Shown here: positions 1 through 5,660 of the stretch, in pieces
Position numbering within the stretch: the first letter of the stretch is position 1
Layout of the letters: each line of letters opens with the position of its first letter
Source: Betaproteobacteria bacterium
GTDB taxonomy: Bacteria; Pseudomonadota; Gammaproteobacteria; Burkholderiales; Thiobacillaceae
Assembly: GCA_016873905.1 (NCBI GenBank)
Contig: VGVU01000084.1
Location: 1-5,660 of the forward strand
Length of the DNA stretch: 5,660 nucleotides
Direction of reading: 5' to 3'
Made by a program: the position numbers and the translations under genes
Notes under the pieces: generated by a model
What the model was told of the DNA's origin: nothing
Seen by the model: the letters and a program-made list of their open reading frames with translations, nothing else
The model's database searches: none

Positions 1-2443
1 AATTGCCGCAGGCCGTGCAGTTCTCGGCGTTCCAGACCGGATGCTCGAAACGGATCTGCGTCATGTCGCGGAACACACCCGTGACCGCCGGGATCAAGGC
101 CATCCCCATGAAGGGATCGGCCAAGTTATCCGAACCGCGTCCCGTCATGTAGAAATTGCCCGTCTGCTCCCAGAAGCGATGGATATCGGCCTGCTTTGAG
201 CCTTGCTCCGCCGGCGTCTCCGGTTGCTGGGTCAGCATGATGGGCAGGGCAGGCCGTGCCCGAAGCGAGGTCGCCTGGCGAGCACCCACCTTCATCACCT
301 CAGCAGGGATTTCATGGATCTCGGTATAGCCGCGCCGCACCACCCGCAGGTTGTCTTCAACAATACGCTTGCCCTTCTTGCCGAATTTCGCCTGCAACTG
401 GTTTTCGATGGCGGTGAACAGGGTCTCTTCCGACAAGCCGGCCCGTTCCTTGACATCGGAGGCATGGAAGAAGGCGCCCTGGAAGGCATTGCCCTGCATA
501 CGCAACTGCAGGTCAGGGTTGGAGGACTCCTCGCGCGCAATGGTAAAGGCATCCAGATAGAAGACGCGAATACCCTGTTCGACGATGTATTTCTGGATAT
601 GGATCGGGAAGGTCGCCCACAAATCCGCGGCATCCGGCAGGTTGCTCTGGATAATGAATACGCCGCCCTGGCTCAGCCCGGAAACCGCATTGGTATGCAG
701 GAAGACCTGCGAGTCCGGCGAGAGCACGACATCGACATGGCTGTACTCACAGTTGATGCGAATCGGATCCGGCGCCGCCGACAAATAGTAGGTCGTCGGC
801 TGTCCCTTCTTTTCGGAACCGTATTTCGGATTCGCCTTGATGTCCCAGCCCAAGAGTTCGAACAGGGTCATGGCAAGGTTCTTGCCGGTCGTCACCGCAC
901 CCCAGCCACCGACTGAATGCATCCGCACCGCAATCCCGCCCTTGGGCATCAGATTGGGGTTTTCAGAGCCGCGCAGAGCCAGATCCCGGATCTGCGGATA
1001 GGCCTCCAGCAGGTCCTGCTGGTGGAGCTCCTGCTTGGGATGCGCCGCCTGATCGCGCACAAAGTCTATGGATAGATAGAAGAATCGCCGCTGGGCACCG
1101 GCATTCCCGGTCTTGCCCCCTTCCAGCATGTTCTCGACCGCCGCGATCAGCGCCTCGGGCTGAAGGTCGCGCGATCCGATGCCGTAACAGCCGGAATAAA
1201 GCTGAGGAATTTCCGCGCCGGAATGGAACGCCGCATAGCCTGCATGCTGCCCCCCCGTACGGCCCGCCACCCCGTTCTCGACACACTTCGAGACCACGGC
1301 ACGCACCTCGCGCATCAGCGGCAGATCTTCAGACAGCGGTTGGTCGGTTCGCTCCAGGACCGCTACGCCCTTCTTGCCCTTCAAGAGATGCCCCAACAGA
1401 TCCCCGGGGAAGGGGCGGAACATGGTCAGATTGACGACACCCACCCGGATCTGACGCGTCTCGCGCAAGTAATCGGCTACCGCGCCGGCCTGCACCGTCA
1501 TGCTACCCTGGCCCAGGATCAAGTAGTCCGCATCCTCACAGCGATACCCCGCCACACGCGCGTAGCGACGGCCAGTCAGCTCGGCGTACTCTTCCGCACA
1601 GCGGTCGAACAACGCCGGGATATGTTGGAAAAAGTACGGCCGCTGCGCCGCCACCGCCTGCATGTGCGCATCCTGGTTGGCCACCGCACCCGAGGCCATC
1701 GGTGCGTCAACATCCCATAGGGCCGGGATGCGGCGCCGCTTGGGCCCGTAGAGGATCACCTGCGCCGGCGTCGGCGTATCAATCAGGTCACCGGGCAGGC
1801 CCAGGAACTCCGCCACCAGCTCACGCTCTGGAACCTGCACCGGCTCAATCAGGTGCGTGGTCAGAAATCCGTCCATACCCATGATCGCCGGGGTCAGGGA
1901 CAGTTCTGCCGTCTTGCGTGCAATCAGGTTGAGGTCAGCCGCCTCCTGAGCGCTGGCCGCCATCACCTGAATGAAGCCGGTGTCATCGACGCTGTGATAG
2001 TCGTCGTGACCGCAATGCACATTGAGCGTGGCCTTGGTAATTGCGCGACAGCCCATGTTGAGCACATAGGGCAGACGCTTGCCCACCGCTCCGTACAGCG
2101 ATTCGTGCATAAACACGGCGCCCTGGGCCGATGTGAAATTAACCGCACGCAAACCGGTCATGGCCATGCCAGCCGTCACGCCGGCCGCCGCGTGTTCAGA
2201 TTCAGGCTCGACAAAGATCAGGGGCCGGCCCGAGACATTGATATGCCCTGCGGCTACCGACTCGGACCAGTACTCGCCCATGTTGGTGGACGGGGTAATC
2301 GGATAGGCGCCAGCCGCATCGGAGGCCTCGCGCTCCACGAGAATGACCGCCGTATTACCGTCGATCGCATCGCGCACGCCGGGGTATTTCACCGGCTGGG
2401 AGGTCGGTTCATTCGTTTGGGAAGCAAACAGGTTCTTGAACAT
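1..2443 (-). CDS. Pyruvate/2-oxoacid:ferredoxin oxidoreductase, large multidomain NifJ-like protein (3' end beyond window)
   Basis: Enzymes of this family use thiamine diphosphate and 4Fe-4S clusters to interconvert a 2-oxoacid plus CoA with acyl-CoA, CO2 and reduced ferredoxin. The frame is open without a stop for 814 codons up to the window edge. Visible domains: pyrimidine-binding domain I (about 20-265) with YPITPST at 47-53 and EPESEHAAAA at 79-88, whose E83 aligns with the conserved catalytic Glu; domain II (about 300-440) with GQGSM at 311-315, MFRPFP at 341-346 and YGIGSRD at 420-426; gamma-type domain III (about 505-700) with HSVGGWG at 509-515 and NPKYGSEKKGQPT at 538-550. The last residues (NCTACGN, 808-814) begin a ferredoxin domain; the TPP-binding domain must lie outside. 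The ATG at 2443 is preferred because GGAG lies 7 bases upstream; an in-frame ATG at 2449 is only 1 base from it. It follows the RnfB-like gene by 20 bases, so co-transcription is likely. Substrate and direction (oxidation or CO2 fixation) cannot be read from the sequence. Confidence 0.9.
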   Translation of the reverse strand, partial: MFKNLFASQTNEPTSQPVKYPGVRDAIDGNTAVILVEREASDAAGAYPITPSTNMGEYWSESVAAGHINVSGRPLIFVEPESEHAAAGVTAGMAMTGLRAVNFTSAQGAVFMHESLYGAVGKRLPYVLNMGCRAITKATLNVHCGHDDYHSVDDTGFIQVMAASAQEAADLNLIARKTAELSLTPAIMGMDGFLTTHLIEPVQVPERELVAEFLGLPGDLIDTPTPAQVILYGPKRRRIPALWDVDAPMASGAVANQDAHMQAVAAQRPYFFQHIPALFDRCAEEYAELTGRRYARVAGYRCEDADYLILGQGSMTVQAGAVADYLRETRQIRVGVVNLTMFRPFPGDLLGHLLKGKKGVAVLERTDQPLSEDLPLMREVRAVVSKCVENGVAGRTGGQHAGYAAFHSGAEIPQLYSGCYGIGSRDLQPEALIAAVENMLEGGKTGNAGAQRRFFYLSIDFVRDQAAHPKQELHQQDLLEAYPQIRDLALRGSENPNLMPKGGIAVRMHSVGGWGAVTTGKNLAMTLFELLGWDIKANPKYGSEKKGQPTTYYLSAAPDPIRINCEYSHVDVVLSPDSQVFLHTNAVSGLSQGGVFIIQSNLPDAADLWATFPIHIQKYIVEQGIRVFYLDAFTIAREESSNPDLQLRMQGNAFQGAFFHASDVKERAGLSEETLFTAIENQLQAKFGKKGKRIVEDNLRVVRRGYTEIHEIPAEVMKVGARQATSLRARPALPIMLTQQPETPAEQGSKQADIHRFWEQTGNFYMTGRGSDNLADPFMGMALIPAVTGVFRDMTQIRFEHPVWNAENCTACGN

Positions 2444-2450
2444 GGTCATT

Positions 2451-2455
2451 CTCCG
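2451..2455 (-). promoter_or_regulatory. Ribosome binding site of the POR gene
   Basis: CGGAG on the minus strand lies 7 bases before the ATG at 2443 and 1 base before the in-frame ATG at 2449. The spacing therefore selects the downstream start. It sits in the 20-base gap after the RnfB-like stop codon. Confidence 0.65.
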
Positions 2456-2463
2456 AATCCAAC

Positions 2464-3342
2464 CTAGGCCGCCAGCGGCAAGGAGGTTATGCGCACAATC
2501 TTCTTGGCCGCGATGCCGCGCGTTGTCTGCTCATTCTCGAGCCAGACAATGGCGCCGGTCGGACAGCGTTCGATGGATTTGACCGTGGCCAGATCATTGC
2601 GGGTGTAATCGATCACAGCCAGATTCCGGTCCATGTGCATGAGGCCTGGCGGGGAATCCGCCACACATTTTCCGCACGCGTTGCAGGCCACGGCACACTG
2701 AGCCTCGGCGATGTCACCCTCGGCCTGACTCTTGCACGCCATCCATAACTTGTGGCTGATCTTCTGCAGGGAAAACAAGGATTTGGGGCAGACCTCCACG
2801 CAGTCACCACACGCCGTGCACAGATCGGTCTGCACCACGGGCAAGCCAAACTTGTTCATCGCAATCGCAGAGAATTCGCAGGCGCTCTCGCAATCACCAA
2901 GGCCCAAACAGCCCCAGGCACAATCCTTCCCGCCGCCGCTAACCACATTGGCGGCGCGACAGCTTTTCATCCCCTCATAGCGGGCCCGCATACGGGCCAC
3001 ATGATGACCGCCGGCGCACGCCAGCCGCGCCACCTGCTTTTCCACTTCGCCCATCGCGACACCCAGCATCCCGGCGATATAGGCATTCATCTCAGGCGGA
3101 TTGACCGAGCACTTTGCCGGCACGATGTCGCCAGCAACGACCTGTTCGGCGAAGTTGCGACACCCTGCCGTTCCGCAAGCCCCGCAGTTGGAATGGGGCA
3201 GACAGTCCTCCACGGCATCAATGCGTGGGTCCTCAAACACATACAAGCGACGACTGGCCATCGACAGAAACCAGGCCAAAACGCCCCCAAGGGCCGCCAT
3301 GAAGGCCCCTGCCAAGACGATGCCAGTCCAAGTCTCGCTCAC
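2464..3342 (-). CDS. RnfB-like membrane-anchored polyferredoxin
   Basis: This is probably an electron carrier linking the neighbouring POR to the membrane. Of its 292 residues, about 7-28 form one hydrophobic segment, a likely membrane anchor. Next comes an RnfB/Fes-type 4Fe-4S motif (C53, C56, C61, C78, pattern CX2CX4CX16C), with an extra C47. A middle block holds C128, C141, C145, C151 and C155, including the string GCLGLGDC that I recall from longer clostridial and methanosarcinal RnfB proteins. A classic ferredoxin motif follows (C175, C178, C181, C185). The last block has C203, C216, C220, C223 and C226, then C260 in RCPTGAI. There are 21 cysteines in all. In the last block the usual fourth cysteine is S230. 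The start is GTG at 3342, with AAGGAG 8 bases upstream; it keeps the whole hydrophobic segment. The other Rnf subunits are not visible here, so this is probably a standalone RnfB-like protein and not part of a full Rnf complex. The stop is 20 bases before the POR start. Confidence 0.88.
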   Translation of the reverse strand: MSETWTGIVLAGAFMAALGGVLAWFLSMASRRLYVFEDPRIDAVEDCLPHSNCGACGTAGCRNFAEQVVAGDIVPAKCSVNPPEMNAYIAGMLGVAMGEVEKQVARLACAGGHHVARMRARYEGMKSCRAANVVSGGGKDCAWGCLGLGDCESACEFSAIAMNKFGLPVVQTDLCTACGDCVEVCPKSLFSLQKISHKLWMACKSQAEGDIAEAQCAVACNACGKCVADSPPGLMHMDRNLAVIDYTRNDLATVKSIERCPTGAIVWLENEQTTRGIAAKKIVRITSLPLAA

Positions 3343-3350
3343 TCACCACT

Positions 3351-3356
3351 CTCCTT
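3351..3356 (-). promoter_or_regulatory. Ribosome binding site supporting the GTG start of the RnfB-like gene
   Basis: AAGGAG on the minus strand lies 8 bases before the GTG at 3342. No in-frame ATG precedes that codon within the leader, and the first internal ATG (residue 15) would cut into the membrane segment. The GTG is therefore the best start. Confidence 0.75.
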
Positions 3357-3391
3357 GCGCGCTTAAAGATTTATAACCCGCCAACAAAGTC

Positions 3392-3420
3392 TATATATTT
3401 TCAAATACACTGACCGACAA
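3392..3420 (-). promoter_or_regulatory. Candidate sigma-70 promoter for the RnfB-like/POR operon
   Basis: On the minus strand TTGTCG (3415-3420) and TATATA (3392-3397) are separated by 17 bases. Each matches 4 of 6 bases of the consensus hexamers. The position would give a leader of roughly 45 bases before the GTG start. The stretch is AT-rich, so chance matches are easy; this is a prediction only. Confidence 0.35.
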
Positions 3421-3424
3421 ATAT

Positions 3425-3451
3425 TTCAATCCAGAGTATTAAGGAATTGAA
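3425..3451. repeat. Inverted repeat, possible LysR-type operator
   Basis: TTCAAT (3425-3430) and ATTGAA (3446-3451) are perfect inverted arms 15 bases apart, so arm centres are 21 bases apart, about two helical turns. If a one-base gap is allowed, the arms extend inward to TTCAATCC and GGAATTGAA. It lies between the two candidate promoters. Its role as a binding site for the adjacent regulator is inferred from position only. Confidence 0.4.
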
Positions 3452-3474
3452 TTATCATTCGACACAACCATAAG
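3447..3474 (+). promoter_or_regulatory. Weak candidate promoter for the LysR gene
   Basis: TTGAAT (3447-3452) and CATAAG (3469-3474) are 16 bases apart, each with 4 of 6 consensus matches. The -35 element overlaps the right arm of the inverted repeat at 3425-3451, which would allow autorepression. The evidence is weak. Confidence 0.25.
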
Positions 3475-3510
3475 AAAGAATGGATGTCGTGCCCACGCCA
3501 GAGATCTCCC

Positions 3511-3516
3511 AGGAGG
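3511..3516 (+). promoter_or_regulatory. Ribosome binding site that fixes the LysR start
   Basis: AGGAGG, a full match to the Shine-Dalgarno core, lies 5 bases before the ATG at 3522. An in-frame ATG at 3480 would add 14 residues, but only a weak purine run (AAGAAAGA) precedes it and the extension is not needed by the helix-turn-helix domain. Confidence 0.8.
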
Positions 3517-3521
3517 CCCCG

Positions 3522-4562
3522 ATGTACTACAAAAATAATCGGATCAAACAATTGCGCGCCTTCCACCAGGTCGTGCGGGCCGGCAATATTTCACGCGCGG
3601 CCGAGCGACTGTGTCTCAGCCAGCCTGCCGTCTCACTCCAGATACAGGCCCTTGAGCGTGAGATGGGCATCGTTCTGTTCGAGCGCCGGGGCCCGAATCT
3701 ACGCCTGACCCCGGAGGGTGAGACCCTGTACCATCTGGTGGAGCCACTGGTGGAGGGCGTCGATAAGCTGCAGGAGAACTTTGCCGCCCTGTTTGGCAAT
3801 GTGAATTCTGGTGATCTGAATATCGGGGCCGGCGAATCGACCATTCTTTATGTCCTGCCTGAGGCCGTCCGCCGCTTTGTGGGTCAGCACCCCGGCGTAC
3901 GCCTCAAGCTGAACAATGTGACCGGGCGTGATGGCATGAAAATGCTCCGCGCCAATGAGATTGATCTGGCGGTCGGCTCGATGCTAGAGGTTCCCGAGGA
4001 TCTCGAATATCGCCCCTTCGCGACCTTCGATCCCATGCTCATCACCCCTCTGGACCACCCCTTGGCCCAACTGGCGAGCACGCGCGAAATCACCCTGGAA
4101 GACATCAGTCGCTACGGTCTGATTCTGCCGCCGGCGCACCTGTCCACTTGGCGTATCGTCAAGTATGTCTTCCAGCAACACGATCTGACCTTTATGGTCA
4201 CCCTTGAGGCCGGCGGGTGGGAGGTCATCAAGAAATATGTGGAACTGGGGATGGGGATTTCCATCGTCACCGATATCTGCCTCGGCGGCACCGAGCGGTT
4301 GGCACGCATCCCGCTTGTACGCTACTTCCCGCAGCGCAGTTATGGGCTGGTGCTGCGTCGTGGGGGGATCCTGTCACCCCAGGCGCGGCGTTTTATCGAA
4401 GTCCTCGAGGAGGTGTACCAGACCCGGCCACCCCTGCCACAGACTCAGACGATTGCACGCACGGAGACCGCCGCGTCTACACCGAAGCCTGGACGACGAT
4501 CACGCAAAGGGCCAGCAAACCTTGCGGCAGAAGACCCAGGCCCAGCACGGCCAGACCGTTGA
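3522..4562 (+). CDS. LysR-family transcriptional regulator (CysB-like effector domain)
   Basis: This is a DNA-binding regulator of 346 residues. The N-terminal winged helix-turn-helix spans about residues 8-67, with the typical strings AAERLCLSQPAVSLQIQALE (26-45) and LFERRGPNLRLTPEG (52-66). A linker helix (about 68-95) leads to the two-lobed effector-binding domain (about 98-300). The string EAGGWEVIKKYVELGMGISI (229-248) recalls the CysB branch, but I cannot assign an effector. Usual LysR proteins are near 300 residues; here about 46 extra residues, rich in Pro, Arg, Thr and Ala, form a probably disordered tail. The codons for residues 319-346 overlap the end of nuoN on the other strand. 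The start at 3522 is chosen for its AGGAGG. Its divergent placement suggests that it regulates the RnfB-like/POR operon and itself, by analogy with many LysR pairs; control of the nuo genes is also possible. Confidence 0.9.
   Translation: MYYKNNRIKQLRAFHQVVRAGNISRAAERLCLSQPAVSLQIQALEREMGIVLFERRGPNLRLTPEGETLYHLVEPLVEGVDKLQENFAALFGNVNSGDLNIGAGESTILYVLPEAVRRFVGQHPGVRLKLNNVTGRDGMKMLRANEIDLAVGSMLEVPEDLEYRPFATFDPMLITPLDHPLAQLASTREITLEDISRYGLILPPAHLSTWRIVKYVFQQHDLTFMVTLEAGGWEVIKKYVELGMGISIVTDICLGGTERLARIPLVRYFPQRSYGLVLRRGGILSPQARRFIEVLEEVYQTRPPLPQTQTIARTETAASTPKPGRRSRKGPANLAAEDPGPARPDR
4477..4562. other. Convergent 86-base overlap of lysR and nuoN 3' ends
   Basis: The plus-strand LysR stop (TGA, 4560-4562) lies inside nuoN, and the minus-strand nuoN stop (TAG, 4477-4479) lies inside the LysR gene. 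Both frames are open. NuoN here encodes its last transmembrane stretch, which is family-typical, whereas the LysR side encodes only the extra tail. The LysR tail is therefore the likely newcomer, extended into nuoN by loss of an earlier stop. Confidence 0.85.
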
Positions 4563-5660
4563 AGCTGAGCAGACCGATGGCGCCGCCTGCCGGAGCAATC
4601 CGGTGGGGCCCTTCGACGGGGGCATCGAAGTACATGAGCTTGACGATGCGCAGGTAATAGAAGGCGCCGATCAACGAGAACATGACCGCCAGCACAGCCA
4701 AGGCGATCCAGCCGCCACCCACCAGCGCCTGAAGCACAAAGAACTTGGCATAGAAACCCAGGAAGGGCGGCAGGCCCGCCATCGAGAGCATCACCACCGC
4801 CATCATCGCCGCCAGCCAGGGGTAATCACGATTCAGGCCACGGAAGGCATCCAGCGTATCCGCCTCGGCATCCTTGCGGGACAGATACACGATCAGACCG
4901 AAGCTCGCCAAGGTCATGATCACATAGGCGATCACATAGAACATGCTGGCCGCAAAGCCGGCAATGCTGGCCGCCAGCACGCCCAGAAGCAAAAAGCCCA
5001 TGTGCGAGATGGTCGAATAGGCCAGCATGCGCTTGATATTGGTCTGCATGATCGCCGCGAGGTTGCCGATAGCCAGACTCGCGACGGCCATGACCGCCAA
5101 CATGGACTGCCAGTCACGCAGCAGTTCAGGCAGGCCCAAGACCAGCATCCGCATGACGATGGCGAAGGCCGCCAACTTGGGCACCGAGGCCAGGAACAGG
5201 GTCACCACCGTCGGCGCGCCCTGATAAATATCAGGCACCCACATATGGAACGGGGCCACCCCGAGTTTGAAACCAATGCCGGCAACAATGAAGACGAGGG
5301 CAAAGGTCAACAACATGGTGTTGCCCGACTGGCCATGCAAGGCCTTGGCAATACCGGTCAGCTCCAGAGTGCCGGTCGCGCCATAGAGCAGGGACATGCC
5401 ATACAGCAGCAGGCCCGAGGCCAGTGCACCCAGGATGAAGTATTTCATCGCCGCCTCGGAGGACTGCGCCGAATCCCGCTGCATGGCCACCAGGGTATAG
5501 AGGGACAGAGACAACAACTCCAGGCCCAGGTAGAGCGTCAACAGGCTACCGGCGGAGATCATGACCATCATGCCCAGCACGGCAAACAGTGCCAGGGCAA
5601 AGTACTCGCCTCGCAACAGGCCAAACTCACGGAGGTAGGCTCGGCCGTACACGAACGAGG
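4477..5660 (-). CDS. nuoN: NADH-quinone oxidoreductase subunit N (complex I), C-terminal part
   Basis: NuoN is one of the antiporter-like, proton-pumping membrane subunits of respiratory complex I. About 394 codons are present, ending in TAG at 4477-4479; roughly the first 90 residues of a usual protein near 480 residues lie beyond the right edge. The frame stays open through the edge (Phe and Ser codons precede), so the GTG at 5650-5652 is internal and not a start. Counting that GTG as residue 1, hallmarks are YLGLELLSLSLY (41-52) with the conserved membrane Glu E45, GIGFKLGVAPFHMWVPD (125-141) with K129, SVPK with K159, NIKRMLAYSTISHMG (205-219), and GFYAKFF with K303. These Glu and Lys residues match the proton-channel residues of the family. 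Many hydrophobic segments run throughout. NuoN is normally the last gene of the nuo operon, which fits its end here. No terminator hairpin is evident after its stop. Confidence 0.96.
   Translation of the reverse strand, partial: SFVYGRAYLREFGLLRGEYFALALFAVLGMMVMISAGSLLTLYLGLELLSLSLYTLVAMQRDSAQSSEAAMKYFILGALASGLLLYGMSLLYGATGTLELTGIAKALHGQSGNTMLLTFALVFIVAGIGFKLGVAPFHMWVPDIYQGAPTVVTLFLASVPKLAAFAIVMRMLVLGLPELLRDWQSMLAVMAVASLAIGNLAAIMQTNIKRMLAYSTISHMGFLLLGVLAASIAGFAASMFYVIAYVIMTLASFGLIVYLSRKDAEADTLDAFRGLNRDYPWLAAMMAVVMLSMAGLPPFLGFYAKFFVLQALVGGGWIALAVLAVMFSLIGAFYYLRIVKLMYFDAPVEGPHRIAPAGGAIGLLSFNGLAVLGLGLLPQGLLALCVIVVQASV

Larger units (their letters stand above)
3343..3521. promoter_or_regulatory. 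AT-rich divergent intergenic region
   Basis: This is the only sizeable non-coding stretch in the window. It separates the minus-strand RnfB-like/POR operon from the plus-strand LysR gene. From about 3361 to 3480 it is clearly richer in A and T than the flanking genes, as expected for promoters. It contains candidate promoters in both directions, a palindrome AAATATTT (3419-3426), and an inverted repeat at 3425-3451. LysR-type proteins commonly bind such divergent regions and control both sides. Confidence 0.7.

Noticed and set aside
203..916. 237-codon open frame on the plus strand, and similar ones at 1223-1720 and 1853-2467
   Set aside because: They are exact codon-register antisense of the POR gene. 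GC-rich codon use that avoids TTA, CTA and TCA leaves this register open, and the translations show no recognisable domain.
2752..3366. 204-codon plus-strand open frame opposite the RnfB-like gene
   Set aside because: It is antisense to a cysteine-rich gene of clear family; its His/Arg/Ala-rich translation resembles no protein I know.
3395..3430. Near-direct repeat ATATTTTCAA / ATATTTCAAT, 26 bases apart
   Set aside because: It is short and set in AT-rich DNA where such matches arise by chance; it is not strong enough to list as a repeat.
3449..3460. Short hairpin GAAT-TATC-ATTC
   Set aside because: Arms of four AT-rich bases are too weak for a terminator or a confident operator.
3480..3521. 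Upstream ATG giving the LysR protein 14 more residues
   Set aside because: It lacks a good ribosome binding site, whereas the ATG at 3522 has AGGAGG 5 bases before it, and LysR proteins normally begin close to the helix-turn-helix.
5650..5652. GTG as the start of nuoN
   Set aside because: The frame stays open to the window edge and the NuoN family has about 90 residues before this point, so the codon is internal Val.

Overview
The window looks like part of a proteobacterial chromosome. Its coding DNA is GC-rich, Shine-Dalgarno sites are strong, a LysR-type regulator is present, and the nuoN protein is of proteobacterial type. A gammaproteobacterium, perhaps a sulfur- or iron-oxidising chemolithoautotroph, is my best guess. 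That rests on recalled family resemblance, not on any search.

The layout is compact. From the left edge to 2443, on the minus strand, lies the first 814 codons of a large pyruvate/2-oxoacid:ferredoxin oxidoreductase (POR, NifJ-like), whose C-terminus runs off the window. Twenty bases upstream of its start is the end of a 292-residue RnfB-like iron-sulfur protein (2464-3342, minus), with a predicted N-terminal membrane anchor and 21 cysteines. The two genes appear to form an operon. An AT-rich gap of about 180 bases (3343-3521) holds divergent promoter candidates and an inverted repeat. A LysR-family regulator (3522-4562, plus) is read away from the operon. The right part (4477-5660, minus) is the C-terminal portion of NuoN, a membrane subunit of respiratory complex I, and it overlaps the regulator tail-to-tail by 86 bases.

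Taken together, this suggests a redox module. POR exchanges electrons with low-potential ferredoxin clusters while making or consuming acetyl-CoA and CO2. The RnfB-like protein could carry those electrons to or from the membrane. The divergent LysR protein is a natural candidate regulator. Complex I next door may be an accident of gene order or may reflect a shared link to the quinone/NADH pool. These functional links are inference; the gene identities are well supported, except that the POR substrate and direction are unknown. No RNA genes, mobile elements or CRISPR arrays were seen.
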